Shown: piece after piece, positions 43,468-52,942 of the stretch
Position numbering within the stretch: the first letter of the stretch is position 1
Layout of the letters: each line of letters starts with the position of its first letter
Assembly (NCBI GenBank): GCA_030154185.1
Contig: JASKKK010000004.1
Coordinates: forward strand, 1 to 64,000
Direction: 5' to 3'
Length of the DNA stretch: 64,000 bases
Origin: Desulfuromonadales bacterium
GTDB taxonomy: Bacteria > Desulfobacterota > Desulfuromonadia > Desulfuromonadales > Syntrophotaleaceae
The notes under the pieces: model-generated
Databases searched by the model: none
Seen by the model: only the letters and a program-made list of their open reading frames with translations
Told to the model about the DNA's origin: nothing
Position numbers and translations under genes: made by a program

Positions 43468-45156
43468 TTATTTTTCTCCGACGACAGCCTTGCTGACATT
43501 GAAAGCATGACTGCCGATTTTGGAAAAGCTGTGCAACATATCGATGTAGATCAGTCCCTGCTGCACCGAACATTCTCCGGTATTCAGTCGGGAAATATGG
43601 TTGTTTTTCAACGTTTCCTCAAGTTCATCCACCACACCGACCATATAACTCGATTTGGATTTGATGCTGGTATCGCTTCGGTCCAGAGCATCCACAATAA
43701 AAGCCAGGAAATCCCTCGTCTTAAGTGCCAGCTCTTCAATTTCCTGAGTAGCGACACCGGATAAGGCCTGTTTGAGGTCTCGAAGGCGGCTGGAAAGTTT
43801 CCACAGATTTTCGCAATGATCTCCAACCCGTTCGAGATCATTAACGATATGCATCATGGAAGCGACATCCCGGGACATATCCTGAGTGATGGATTTTTGA
43901 GAAAGGTTGACGAGGAAATCGGTTATTTCCTTTTGCAGCAGATCGACGATTTCTTCTTTTTTTTCCAGATCGGGAAGACGTTTCAAACTGCCATCACGGA
44001 AAAAATCCATCGTTTCATCCAACATTTCGAGAGTAAGATGGGCCATTCGTCGAGTTTCGGATCGCGCCTGCCCCAAAGCAATAGGCGGTGTATTCAGTAC
44101 GCGATTGTCGATATATTTGAGATGAAATTCCATAAATTCGTCCTTCCCGGGAAGCAACAGACAGACGAATTTTGCCAACAGGCCAATAAAGGGCAGGAAG
44201 ATCAAAGTATTGACGATGTTGAACAGACTGTGGGCATTGGCGATATGCCAGGAGATGTTCGGCTGGTCACCTATTGCGGCGCCGAAACTGGAGGCCTCGC
44301 CGGCCGTGTGAATGATAAAATTCGGATCCCCTGGGGTCAGGGCATCGACCGCGGTCAAAAAATACGGAAAAGTCGAGATAACGAGAACAACACCGATGGA
44401 ATTGAAAAGCAGGTGAGCCAATGCCGTACGCCGGGCCGCGAGATTGGTACCTATGGCTGCAAGATTGGCCGTTATGGTCGTTCCGATGTTTTCGCCAAGG
44501 ATCAGAGCAACGCTGACATCGAAGCTCAGTAGGCCGCTGCTGGCAAGCGCCATGGTTATTCCGATGGTGGCGCTGCTGCTCTGAACGGCGATGGTCAACA
44601 AAGCCCCCAAAGCGATAGCCAGAACGTAACTGTCTCCGACCATAAGGAAAAAGTTTTGAAAGGCCTCACTTCCCTTCAGTGGGTCAAAGGCTCCCTTCAT
44701 CGTAGCCAGTCCGAAAAACAGGATACCGAAGCCCAACAGAATTTCACCGCTGTAAATCCATTTTTTACTGCGGGAAAAAAGTTTAAGCCCGGTACCGATT
44801 CCGATTGCAGGCAAGGCAAATTGGGTGATTTTAAGAGCAAGAAGCTGGGCGGTAATCGTCGTCCCGATATTGGCGCCGAGAACGACGCCTATAGCCTGTA
44901 TCAATGTCATCAGGCCTGCATTCACGAAGCCGATAACCATGACGGTCGTGGCGCTGGACGATTGAATAATGGCGGTAACGGCCAGTCCGACAAAGGTACC
45001 TATCAACCGATTATTGGTCAGAGCTGCAAGAATCTTCCGCATGCGTTCGCCGGCGATTTTCTGCAGTCCTTCCGACATAATTTTCATGCCGAACAAAAAC
45101 AGGCCAAGGCCGCCGATCAAGCCGAAAATGGTGGCCTGATTAAAGAAATCCAGCAT
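43468..45156 (-). CDS. Na+/phosphate cotransporter with PhoU-like domain
   Basis: 562 residues. Two inverted Na/Pi cotransporter repeats with the QSSSATT(V/I) signatures (IQSSSATTVMVIGF near 65 and VQSSSATIGITMAL near 190) and about eight membrane helices, followed by a cytoplasmic PhoU-like helical domain from about 350. It imports phosphate with sodium; the PhoU part is regulatory. GAGGAG lies upstream of the ATG and a good promoter 60 bases further up. First gene of a two-gene operon with Ppx/GppA. Confidence 0.92.
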   Translation of the reverse strand: MLDFFNQATIFGLIGGLGLFLFGMKIMSEGLQKIAGERMRKILAALTNNRLIGTFVGLAVTAIIQSSSATTVMVIGFVNAGLMTLIQAIGVVLGANIGTTITAQLLALKITQFALPAIGIGTGLKLFSRSKKWIYSGEILLGFGILFFGLATMKGAFDPLKGSEAFQNFFLMVGDSYVLAIALGALLTIAVQSSSATIGITMALASSGLLSFDVSVALILGENIGTTITANLAAIGTNLAARRTALAHLLFNSIGVVLVISTFPYFLTAVDALTPGDPNFIIHTAGEASSFGAAIGDQPNISWHIANAHSLFNIVNTLIFLPFIGLLAKFVCLLLPGKDEFMEFHLKYIDNRVLNTPPIALGQARSETRRMAHLTLEMLDETMDFFRDGSLKRLPDLEKKEEIVDLLQKEITDFLVNLSQKSITQDMSRDVASMMHIVNDLERVGDHCENLWKLSSRLRDLKQALSGVATQEIEELALKTRDFLAFIVDALDRSDTSIKSKSSYMVGVVDELEETLKNNHISRLNTGECSVQQGLIYIDMLHSFSKIGSHAFNVSKAVVGEK

Positions 45157-45213
45157 GGATTGGATTCTCCTCTGATGGAACGTAAATGGTATAAAATCAC
45201 ATAAACCGCCGGC

Positions 45214-45242
45214 ACTATACCCGAAGCATCCGGTTTTTTCAA
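45214..45242 (-). promoter_or_regulatory. Promoter of the Na/Pi cotransporter operon
   Basis: On the minus strand TTGAAA (45237-45242) and TATAGT (45214-45219) with a 17-base spacer, about 58 bases before the start codon. No Pho-box-like repeat was recognised. Confidence 0.6.
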
Positions 45243-45314
45243 GAAAGAGCCGGCGATATTAGTTTGGGAATATATTATTCGACTTGAGAAAGGGGATATG
45301 GGGTGAACCGCGGT

Positions 45315-45929
45315 TTATAGTTGATGAATCCAACTGGTATCGCCGGCCCCCTGGCGCAGCACTTCGATCTTGTCGTCGATAAGACTGATCACTGTGGAAG
45401 CCTCACCTTGAATGATACCGCCATCGACGACCATATCGATCTGTTTACCCAGTTGCTCTTCGATCAGGGACGGGTCGTAGCAGGGGTTTTGGCCGGATAG
45501 ATTGGCGCTGGTGGTTACAAGGGGATGACCCAATTCGCGCACGATGGCCAGTGCAATAGGGTTGGAAGGAATGCGGATACCGACGGTTTTCTGTTTGGTG
45601 ACAAGCAGGTCGGGGACGATGCGGGTTGCATCGAGGATGAACGTATAAGGCCCGGGCAGGTAGCGTTTCATGATCTTGAATGCAAAATTACTGACCTGCG
45701 CGTAGTTGGCTACGTCGGACAGATCGGCACAGATAAATGAAAATGGCTTTCGCTCGGTGCGCTCTTTGATCTGATAGATCCTTTTGATGCCTTTACGATT
45801 GAAAATATCGCAGCCGAGACCGTAGATGGTATCGGTAGGATAAGCGACAATCCCCCCCTGCTTGATGCATTCGACAACGCGATTGATAAGGCGCTTTTGA
45901 GGAGTTTCGGCATTTATGGTGAGTAGCAT
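45315..45929 (-). CDS. L-threonylcarbamoyladenylate synthase (Sua5/YrdC family)
   Basis: 204 residues, single YrdC domain: GGIVAYPTDTIYGLGCD near 29, KERTERKPFSFICADL (KxR site) near 55 and PLVTTSANLSG near 137. It makes threonylcarbamoyl-AMP for the t6A37 modification of ANN-decoding tRNAs. The extra Sua5 domain is lacking, so it is the short TsaC-like form. AAAAGGAG precedes the ATG. It is the last gene of the long minus-strand cluster; an AACCGCGGTT palindrome follows its stop but no clear terminator. Confidence 0.9.
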   Translation of the reverse strand: MLLTINAETPQKRLINRVVECIKQGGIVAYPTDTIYGLGCDIFNRKGIKRIYQIKERTERKPFSFICADLSDVANYAQVSNFAFKIMKRYLPGPYTFILDATRIVPDLLVTKQKTVGIRIPSNPIALAIVRELGHPLVTTSANLSGQNPCYDPSLIEEQLGKQIDMVVDGGIIQGEASTVISLIDDKIEVLRQGAGDTSWIHQL

Positions 45930-45956
45930 GACGGCTCCTTTTCCCTGGTGATCCAG

Positions 45957-46400
45957 TTAAAAACCGGTATGTCCAAAACCACCGTCGTTGCGTTCGGTGG
46001 CGTCCAATTGCTCGACCTGTTCAAGAATCGCCTTTTGTACGGGGGCAATGACCAACTGGGCTATACGATCTCCGGCCGTCACAATGAAATCCTCATTACC
46101 GTGGTTGATGATGATGATTCCCAATTCGCCGCGATAGTCGGAGTCTATGGTGCCCGGAGTATTCACCAGTGTTACACCACGATGAATCGCGAGCCCGGAA
46201 CGCGGTCTTACCTGCCCTTCATAACCGACCGGAATGGCAATTGCGATACCTGTCGGAACGATAGCCCGACAACCGGGTTTTACGATCATTTCCTCATCCG
46301 GGCAGGCGAAAAGATCCATCCCTGCTGCATGTTGACTCATATAAGCCGGCAGAACGGCTTCGGAACGTAATCTCTTAACTTTAATTGTAATGTTTTTCAT
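45957..46400 (-). CDS. dut: dUTP diphosphatase
   Basis: 147 residues, trimeric dUTPase type. All five motifs are present: AAGMDLFA, PRSGLAIHRG, NTPGTIDSDYRGE, GDRIAQLV and the C-terminal arm ERNDGGFGHTGF. It hydrolyses dUTP to dUMP. No SD is seen on the coding strand before the ATG (the AAGGAGG here lies on the opposite strand), yet the N-terminus matches the family, so translation may depend on the preceding gene 43 bases upstream. Confidence 0.95.
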   Translation of the reverse strand: MKNITIKVKRLRSEAVLPAYMSQHAAGMDLFACPDEEMIVKPGCRAIVPTGIAIAIPVGYEGQVRPRSGLAIHRGVTLVNTPGTIDSDYRGELGIIIINHGNEDFIVTAGDRIAQLVIAPVQKAILEQVEQLDATERNDGGFGHTGF

Positions 46401-46443
46401 AGGAATGCAAGGGAAAGGAGGTTATTCCTTAAATTTCGAAAAA

Positions 46444-47703
46444 TCAGCCGAGCGTCAGATCGACCGAGGGAAAGCCTTCTCCGGAAATCGGTCCGACCAG
46501 TTGCAGATTGAGTTTATCGTCGTTCCAATATTCCTTTGTCAGATTTAATAAGTCTGCACCGGTAACCTTTTGGAGTTTTCTGACAATATCATCGGGCGAT
46601 TGAACATAGCCAAAGTAAATTTCGTTTTTGGCAAGACGGGTCATCCGATTATCCGTACTTTCAAGGGAGAGCATAAACCGTCCTTTGAGAAGTTCCTTGG
46701 CCGCCCGCAACTCATCCGGATCGGGTTCATGGTGCTGAAATCGCGACAGTTCCCTTAGAACGATGTTGATAGCGTGCTGCACCTCACCCGACGAGGTGCC
46801 GGCATATACCACCAATGCTCCGGCATCGGAATGGGAAGTCAGATAACTATAAACGGAATAAGCCATGCCCCGCTCTTCCCGAAGGGTCTGAAACAATCTG
46901 GAACTCATACTGCCGCCGAGCATAGTGTTCAATAAATTTCCTGCGAAACGCTGATCTTGGCGCTGGTCCGGTGCCGGCAACCCGAGACAGAAATGAACCT
47001 GTTCAATATCTTTATGATTTGTTTCGATGGCGAAATGAGGATCGGGAGGATTGCTTATTCGGTTATGGAAACAGGCGGGATGCTGACTGAAGAGACCGGC
47101 AACCTGGTCGACCAGGTCTTCGTGTTCTACATCTCCGGCAACGCATACAATAAGATTCCTGCCACCGTAATGCCGTTCAAGGTAGTCTAACAATTGCCGG
47201 CGCTCAAGATTCTGAACCGTCTGAACCGAACCGACGATGGGTTTACCCAACGGATGACCCTGCCAGAATGAACGCATAAACATCTCGTGAATGCACTCTT
47301 CCGGCGAATCTTCAAGCATATGAATCTCTTGAAGGATAACTCGCCGCTCCTTTTCCAACTCATCGAGGTCCATGATGGAATTCAGCAGAATGTCGGACAG
47401 CAGATCGACCGCGAGGGGCAGATGCCGTCCTGCCACCTTAGCGTAATAACAGCTGAATTCACTGCTGGTAAAAGCGTTGAGCGCCCCGCCCACCGAGTCG
47501 ATTTCCCTGGCGATGGACGGGGCGCTGCGACGAACTGTTCCTTTAAACAGCATGTGTTCCAGAAAATGGGACACACCGCTCTGTTCAAAAGATTCATGGC
47601 GAGATCCGCATTCGACCCAAAGACCGATGGTGGCCGAATAGGCTCCGGGCACACGTTCGGTGAGAACGCGGATGCCATTATACAAAACAGTCTTTTGTAC
47701 CAT
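46444..47703 (-). CDS. M16-family zinc peptidase
   Basis: 419 residues. The inverted zinc motif HFLEHMLFKG (HxxEH) is near residue 46 with the third ligand glutamate about 75 residues later (ILQEIHMLEDSPEE). The C-terminal M16 repeat includes the GGSMSSRLFQTLREERG loop near 288. Such peptidases of the mitochondrial-processing type commonly follow pnp in bacteria (the YmxG position). It begins 12 bases after pnp. The cellular substrate is not known. Confidence 0.9.
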   Translation of the reverse strand: MVQKTVLYNGIRVLTERVPGAYSATIGLWVECGSRHESFEQSGVSHFLEHMLFKGTVRRSAPSIAREIDSVGGALNAFTSSEFSCYYAKVAGRHLPLAVDLLSDILLNSIMDLDELEKERRVILQEIHMLEDSPEECIHEMFMRSFWQGHPLGKPIVGSVQTVQNLERRQLLDYLERHYGGRNLIVCVAGDVEHEDLVDQVAGLFSQHPACFHNRISNPPDPHFAIETNHKDIEQVHFCLGLPAPDQRQDQRFAGNLLNTMLGGSMSSRLFQTLREERGMAYSVYSYLTSHSDAGALVVYAGTSSGEVQHAINIVLRELSRFQHHEPDPDELRAAKELLKGRFMLSLESTDNRMTRLAKNEIYFGYVQSPDDIVRKLQKVTGADLLNLTKEYWNDDKLNLQLVGPISGEGFPSVDLTLG

Positions 47704-47715
47704 AATGAACCGGGA

Positions 47716-49815
47716 CTAATCTTCTTCGGAAAGAGTTTGTCCAAGCGCTTCCTTGCGGGACAATTTGATCTTGCCCTGCCGGTCGATATCGAGGCATTTA
47801 ACCAGGACCTTATCCCCTTCCTTCAGAATGTCGGTTACTTTCTTGACACGTTCCTTGGCCAACTCGGAAATGTGGACCAGGCCTTCGGTGCCAGGAAAAA
47901 TTTCGACGAAGGCACCGAATTCCATGATTTTTTTTACGGTAGCCATATACAGCTTGCCGACTTCGGCTTCCTGGGTAAGGTTGCGTATCATTTTGATTGC
48001 TGCTTTGCAGGCGTCTCCGTCGGACGAGGCGATATTGATGCGCCCGTCGTCTTCGATATCGATGGCACAACCGGTCGCTTCAATGATGCCGCGGACGTTT
48101 TTGCCGCCGGGACCGATAACGGTCCGGACCTGATCCGGTTTAACCTGAATCGTGGTAATACGCGGTGCATAAGGCGACAGATCATTGCGAGGCTCACCGA
48201 TCGCTTCCGCCATTTTTCCGAGAATATGGATACGTCCTTCCCTGGCCTGCTCAAGGGCCTGGGCCATTATTTCCTTGCTGACACCGCTGATCTTGATATC
48301 CATCTGCAAAGCGGTGATTCCATCCTTGGTACCGGTAACCTTGAAGTCCATGTCGCCGAGATGGTCTTCGTCGCCAAGAATATCCGAAAGGACGACGACA
48401 TCATCGCCTTCTTTGATAAGGCCCATGGCTATGCCGGCTACGGCTTCACTGACAGGCACACCTGCATCCATCAAGGCAAGGGAAGCGCCGCAGACGCTGG
48501 CCATAGACGAAGATCCGTTAGACTCGAGAATATCGGACACAACCCGCAGAGTATAGGGGAAGTTATCATGTTCAGGAAGGACTTGAGCGATGGAGCGCTC
48601 GGCGAGCATGCCATGACCGATTTCACGCCGACCGGGGAACAGCCGCATACTGGTCTCTCCGACACAAAACGGCGGAAAGTTATAGTGCAACATGAACTTT
48701 TTAAATTCGAGCGACTGCACGTTATCCATGCGCTGTTCATCTTTGGAGGTCCCGAGCGCCGCGGCAACCAGCGCTTGAGTTTCGCCACGGGTGAACAGGG
48801 CACTGCCATGAGCCCGGGGCAAAAGGCCGATTTCGCAGCTGATGGGGCGGATGGTTTCTTTGTCGCGACCATCTATTCGCACTTTGTCGCGAACGACCAT
48901 CTGTCGCACGAGTCGTTTTTGCAGGTCTCCGAAAACCTCGCTGATATTTTCCTGCTGGTCTTCGAATTGATCAGCCAGAGAATCGAGGACATCTGCCTTA
49001 ATTTCGGCAATAGCCGTATAACGTTCCTGCTTGGCTCGAATCTGGACAGCCTTTGCCAACCTTTCTTCGGCCAGTTCCGCTACCTTGGCAGCGATGGCGG
49101 GATCAATTTCCGGAACGGAAAACTCCCGTTTTTCCTTACCTGCCGCTTCGACCAGTGAAAGCTGAACGTCGAGCAGGGGCTGCATGGCTTCATGCGCGAA
49201 AAACAAAGCATCGAGCATTTCCTGTTCGCTGACGAAACGACATTCCCCTTCCACCATAAGGATGGCATCGCGGCTTCCGGCTACGATGATATCCATATCG
49301 CTGTTATCGCGCTGGTCCATGGTGGGATTGGCGACCAGATCGCCGTCGACCCGACCCACGCGTACGGCGGCCACGGGACCGTCGAAAGGGATGTCGGATA
49401 CTGCAAGAGCGGCAGATGCGCCGATCATGGCGAGGGTGTCGGGATCGTTCTGTTCGTCCACCGAGACGACCGTCGGCATGATCTGGGTTTCGAACATATA
49501 GCCTTTGGGGAAAAGCGGGCGCAGCGGACGGTCGATAAGGCGGCAGACCAGAGTTTCACGTTCGGTGGCACCGCGTTCCCGGCGAAAAAAGGACCCGGGT
49601 ATCTTGCCCCCGGCGTAGAACTTTTCCTGGTAGTTGACGGTTAGAGGAAAAAAGCTCTGACCCTCGCGCATCTGTTTGGCGCTGACGGCGGTGCAGAGTA
49701 CTTTTGTGCCGCCGTAGGTGACGACTACGGCGCCGTCAGCCTGGCGCGCCATTTTACCTGTTTCGAGGGTAAGGGTTTGCCCGTTAAACTGACATTCGGA
49801 TTTTTGATAAGCCAA
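47716..49815 (-). CDS. pnp: Polyribonucleotide nucleotidyltransferase, TTG start
   Basis: About 699 residues. Two RNase PH domains (about 1-215 and 300-535; GDRDxE-like [13 protein letters not shown] near 385, [12 protein letters not shown] near 432), KH domain with [11 protein letters not shown] near 560 and an S1 domain to the end. It degrades RNA 3' to 5' by phosphorolysis. The family N-terminus AYQKSE is preceded by TTG at 49815 with AAAAGGAG six bases before it; the ATG at 49866 would add 17 unrelated residues. The leader has a strong hairpin. Confidence 0.95.
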   Translation of the reverse strand: MAYQKSECQFNGQTLTLETGKMARQADGAVVVTYGGTKVLCTAVSAKQMREGQSFFPLTVNYQEKFYAGGKIPGSFFRRERGATERETLVCRLIDRPLRPLFPKGYMFETQIMPTVVSVDEQNDPDTLAMIGASAALAVSDIPFDGPVAAVRVGRVDGDLVANPTMDQRDNSDMDIIVAGSRDAILMVEGECRFVSEQEMLDALFFAHEAMQPLLDVQLSLVEAAGKEKREFSVPEIDPAIAAKVAELAEERLAKAVQIRAKQERYTAIAEIKADVLDSLADQFEDQQENISEVFGDLQKRLVRQMVVRDKVRIDGRDKETIRPISCEIGLLPRAHGSALFTRGETQALVAAALGTSKDEQRMDNVQSLEFKKFMLHYNFPPFCVGETSMRLFPGRREIGHGMLAERSIAQVLPEHDNFPYTLRVVSDILESNGSSSMASVCGASLALMDAGVPVSEAVAGIAMGLIKEGDDVVVLSDILGDEDHLGDMDFKVTGTKDGITALQMDIKISGVSKEIMAQALEQAREGRIHILGKMAEAIGEPRNDLSPYAPRITTIQVKPDQVRTVIGPGGKNVRGIIEATGCAIDIEDDGRINIASSDGDACKAAIKMIRNLTQEAEVGKLYMATVKKIMEFGAFVEIFPGTEGLVHISELAKERVKKVTDILKEGDKVLVKCLDIDRQGKIKLSRKEALGQTLSEED

Positions 49816-49904
49816 ATTAAACTCCTTTTCTTGTGTGGTGTACAACAAAATATGAAAACACCGCACAGTTTTTACTCTTAAAACGGCTAAAGGAGACTGG
49901 CCTG

Positions 49905-49943
49905 AGAGAACGGCCGCTCAAAATCACGGACCGGCCGTTCTCT
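49905..49943 (-). promoter_or_regulatory. Hairpin in the rpsO-pnp intergenic leader
   Basis: A perfect 12-bp stem AGAGAACGGCCG (49905-49916) with CGGCCGTTCTCT (49932-49943), loop of 15. It lies between rpsO and pnp, the place where E. coli has the RNase III-cleaved stem used in pnp autoregulation. It lacks a T-run. Confidence 0.75.
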
Positions 49944-49967
49944 CCGGACAACCTCCATCAGCATACA

Positions 49968-50016
49968 AATAAAACTCAGGCAGCAGGCCTCCCGACCAAG
50001 CGGGAAGCGTGCTGCC
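49968..50016 (-). terminator. Terminator after rpsO
   Basis: A 16-position stem (49979-49994 with 50001-50016, two mismatches), six-base loop, then AGTTTTATTT on the minus strand. It starts five bases after the rpsO stop, so pnp is reached by readthrough or by a promoter within the following 100 bases. Confidence 0.8.
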
Positions 50017-50021
50017 CTATA

Positions 50022-50288
50022 CTACCTGCGGATACCGAGGCTTTTTATGATTGTACGGTAACGTTCGACGTCATTACTTTTGAGATAATCAAGAAGACGT
50101 CTCCGCTGTCCGACAATCTTCAGCAAACCGCGACGGGAGTGATGATCTTTCTTGTGGGTTCTGAAATGCTCGGTCAGATAGTTGATGCGTTCCGACAGCA
50201 GAGCAATCTGCACTTCGGGGGACCCAGTATCACCCTCATGACGTTTATACTGATCGATGAGTTCCTGCTTTTTTTCAGTGGCCAGCAC
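50022..50288 (-). CDS. rpsO: Ribosomal protein S15, GTG start
   Basis: 88 residues, typical length. [46 protein letters not shown] and [11 protein letters not shown] are the S15 landmarks. The family N-terminus begins at a GTG (50288) with AAAGGAGG six bases upstream; the ATG at 50318 would add ten residues. S15 binds 16S rRNA helix 22 and often represses its own translation. Gene order truB-rpsO-pnp is conserved across bacteria. Confidence 0.97.
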   Translation of the reverse strand: MLATEKKQELIDQYKRHEGDTGSPEVQIALLSERINYLTEHFRTHKKDHHSRRGLLKIVGQRRRLLDYLKSNDVERYRTIIKSLGIRR

Positions 50289-50388
50289 CTTGCCACCTCC
50301 TTTCCTGTTTAAATTCAACCTAAATGGTTATTATAACGATACAAAGCGTAAACTAAATAACACAGTTGGATGCCGCTGTAAAGCGCTA

Positions 50389-51309
50389 TTAAAAACCTCC
50401 GGCATCATTAAAAACTCTCAAAAGTTCGAAATCCCCGCGAGCTTCGCGCTCTCGCGATGGCGCGTATCGAGCCAGCGCCAAAGGGCCCTTGTTGCTGACG
50501 AGCAATGCCAGAGTCCCCTCTTCGAGGGTGACTTTTTCAGTAACCATATCAAGCGTAGGTGGAATCCCGTATCGCAGTTTTTGAATACCCTCTTCGCAAA
50601 CACCCACGGCAGGATAATCTCTCAATGCCTCTCCTATGGATAAAAGGAACCTGTGGCGTTCTTCCGAAGAGGCTTTTTCAATATCTTCCAGACTGACCGC
50701 CTCTTTTTCGGTGAAAGGCGCGCTTTGTATGCGTCGCAGGGCGGTCAGGTGTGCTCCACATCCCAATTTGAGCCCGATATCGTGACAAAGTGTTCTGACA
50801 TAGGTTCCTTTGGAACAGGTCACCTCAAAGGTAATTTCAGGTGGAGCGACCGATACCGTATGCAGGTCGAAAATCGTTACGGGTCGGGTTTTTCTCGCAA
50901 CCTCTATACCTTGTCTGGCAAGTTTGTATAATGGCACACCGTCCTTTTTCAGGGCCGAGTACATGGGCGGCATCTGCTCATAAGAGCCGATCATGGCCAT
51001 GCAGGCCGCGTAAATTTCTTCCTTCTTCAAATGATCGGTTTCATGTTCAGCGAGCACGACACCTTCGGAATCCTGGGTGTCGGTAATTTTACCAAGAATC
51101 AGGCTGGCACGATAGACCTTATTCTCCTCCATGAGGTACTGCAGGATGCGGGTGGCCTGGCCGAGGGCCACCACCAGCACACCGGTTGCAAGCGGATCCA
51201 AGGTCCCGGCATGACCGACCTTACGCAATCCGAAAAGACGTCGTACCCGCCCAACTACCGCATGGGAAGTCATCCCCTGAGGCTTATCGACAATCAGAAT
51301 ACCATTCAT
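50389..51309 (-). CDS. truB: tRNA pseudouridine(55) synthase
   Basis: 306 residues. [15 protein letters not shown] opens the protein, the catalytic aspartate is in GHAGTLDPLATGVLVVALG near residue 38, followed by YRASLILGKITDTQD and GTYVRTLCHDIG near 178. A C-terminal PUA-like tail is present. It makes pseudouridine 55 in the T-loop of tRNAs. The start overlaps the nrnA stop as ATGA. Confidence 0.96.
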   Translation of the reverse strand: MNGILIVDKPQGMTSHAVVGRVRRLFGLRKVGHAGTLDPLATGVLVVALGQATRILQYLMEENKVYRASLILGKITDTQDSEGVVLAEHETDHLKKEEIYAACMAMIGSYEQMPPMYSALKKDGVPLYKLARQGIEVARKTRPVTIFDLHTVSVAPPEITFEVTCSKGTYVRTLCHDIGLKLGCGAHLTALRRIQSAPFTEKEAVSLEDIEKASSEERHRFLLSIGEALRDYPAVGVCEEGIQKLRYGIPPTLDMVTEKVTLEEGTLALLVSNKGPLALARYAPSREREARGDFELLRVFNDAGGF

Positions 51310-52271
51310 TCGGCAAAAGGGAGCAATTCGTTGAGGCGTTTCAAAACGTGCTGGCGCACCTGGCCCATTTCCCCGGACACGGTCGCCCCGGCAGCGTTAT
51401 GATGTCCGCCGCCTCCGAGTTCCCGCGCCAGAGAACCGACATCGACCTTACCTTTGGATCGAAAACTGACTTTAAATACCCCGCTCCCCTCCTGCCTGAA
51501 AAACAGGGCGACTTCGACACCGCGAATGGAACGTGGGTAATTGATCAGTCCGTCAGTATCCTCCGGTCCGGCTCCTGCGGCCGACATCATGTCTGCAGTA
51601 ACAAAGACAGCACCGAAACGACCGCAAGGTGAGATGGTGAGTGTCTCAAGGGCGCTTGAGAGTAACTTTATCTGGGCGATGGGCCTGCTTTCGTAGAGGT
51701 TGCCAGCAACATGCCAGGGAGATACTCCTGCCTGGACAAGGGATGAGGCTATGCGAAAGGCTTCCGGATTGGCGTTGGAATAACGAAAAGAGCCCGTATC
51801 CGAAAGAATTGCGGTATAAAGGCATAGAGCCAGGTCTTTTGAAATCGATTGCCCGGAACGCTCGACTATACGATAGACAAGAGCACCGGTTGCACACGCC
51901 TGTTCATCGACATAGTTAACACAGCCGAACGGGTCGGAGTAAGGGTGGTGATCTATATTGACCAGTTTGGCGCAGTGACTGCGTAAAACCTCGCCGGCGC
52001 GCGACAGATTCCCGGAGTCGAGCACAAAGCATACATCGAATGTACCGAGTTTGCCGGGATCGCTGACCAACTGTGCCGCACCAGGCAGGAAAGCCAGTTC
52101 ATCGGGAATACCATCCACATTGAAGGCAACAACCTTTTTACCTATCTGATCCAGAAAGCAGGTCAGTCCCAGAGTGGATGCTATGGCATCGCCATCCGGA
52201 TGAGCATGTGATGCCACCAGAAAACTATGATTTCTACCGATCAGATCGAGGATTGCATCAATCTCAATCAT
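51306..52271 (-). CDS. nrnA: DHH/DHHA1 phosphoesterase, NrnA-type
   Basis: About 321 residues. DHH-family motifs are [13 protein letters not shown] near 25, [22 protein letters not shown] near 104 and the DHHA1 ending [17 protein letters not shown] near 285. NrnA degrades nano-RNA and hydrolyses pAp. The ATG at 52271 overlaps the rbfA stop by eight bases; an in-frame ATG at 52289 exists but would lie deeper in rbfA. It sits in the usual place between rbfA and truB. Confidence 0.92.
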   Translation of the reverse strand: MIEIDAILDLIGRNHSFLVASHAHPDGDAIASTLGLTCFLDQIGKKVVAFNVDGIPDELAFLPGAAQLVSDPGKLGTFDVCFVLDSGNLSRAGEVLRSHCAKLVNIDHHPYSDPFGCVNYVDEQACATGALVYRIVERSGQSISKDLALCLYTAILSDTGSFRYSNANPEAFRIASSLVQAGVSPWHVAGNLYESRPIAQIKLLSSALETLTISPCGRFGAVFVTADMMSAAGAGPEDTDGLINYPRSIRGVEVALFFRQEGSGVFKVSFRSKGKVDVGSLARELGGGGHHNAAGATVSGEMGQVRQHVLKRLNELLPFAE

Positions 52272-52623
52272 TGTCGTGACGATCCTCATTCAATTGGCGC
52301 AACAGGCTTTCGATGCGGTTACCGTATTCCAGGGACGTATCAAACTTGAAAACCAGGTCGGGCATGTAACGCATGCGCAAACGCCGGCCGAGTTCCCTGC
52401 GAAAGTAAGGTACCGCACTGTCGAGGCCTTTTTGCGTATCGGCACGTTCCTTTTCATCACCGTAAACCGTGTAATAAACGCGAGCAAGGTGCATGTCGGA
52501 TGTAACCTTGACTGAGGTGATCGTAACGAATCCGACCCGCGGATCCTTTAATCCCTTGAGCAACAATGCCGAGATTTCCTTATGAAGTTGTTCGCCAACG
52601 CGATGGGGTCTTGGATGATCCAA
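52264..52623 (-). CDS. rbfA: Ribosome-binding factor A
   Basis: 119 residues, one KH-like domain: [46 protein letters not shown] and [23 protein letters not shown]. RbfA helps 30S maturation by acting on the 16S 5' end in the cold. It overlaps nrnA and starts 13 bases after the DUF503 gene. Confidence 0.95.
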   Translation of the reverse strand: MDHPRPHRVGEQLHKEISALLLKGLKDPRVGFVTITSVKVTSDMHLARVYYTVYGDEKERADTQKGLDSAVPYFRRELGRRLRMRYMPDLVFKFDTSLEYGNRIESLLRQLNEDRHDND

Positions 52624-52636
52624 TGTATGTTACCTG

Positions 52637-52924
52637 TCAATAATGTATAAGTTCGATCTCCTGGCTGCATATCTCGGCCGAACCCGTACGCTCCAGTTCT
52701 TTCAGAACTCTTTGCAGAACACGGTCGGCTGAGGCTTCGTCTTTTTCAACGACGGCAAATCCAAAGGAGGCTTTCTGCCACAGATCATGATGATCGGTCT
52801 CGGCGCAACTTACGGGGAGACGCGCACGGCATCTCCCCAACAGACTTTTCACCACTGCCCGTTTTGCCTTGAGGCTTTGGCTCCCATGGATAAAAAGTTC
52901 GATTTGAAGTACTCCGACAACCAT
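52637..52924 (-). CDS. DUF503 (YlxP-like) protein
   Basis: About 95 residues: VVGVLQIELFIHGSQSLKAKRAVVKSL followed by WQKASFGFAVV and a C-terminal VLKELERTGSAEI. DUF503 proteins regularly lie between infB and rbfA and are thought to assist ribosome biogenesis, but the mechanism is unknown. The ATG at 52924 begins MVVGVL; a TTG six bases upstream is also open. 18 bases after infB. Confidence 0.88.
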   Translation of the reverse strand: MVVGVLQIELFIHGSQSLKAKRAVVKSLLGRCRARLPVSCAETDHHDLWQKASFGFAVVEKDEASADRVLQRVLKELERTGSAEICSQEIELIHY

Positions 52925-52942
52925 GACCAAGCCAGGTCTCTG

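Noticed and set aside
47287-49158. 623-residue open frame opposite pnp
   Set aside because: It is antisense to the well-supported pnp and M16 genes and resembles no protein family.
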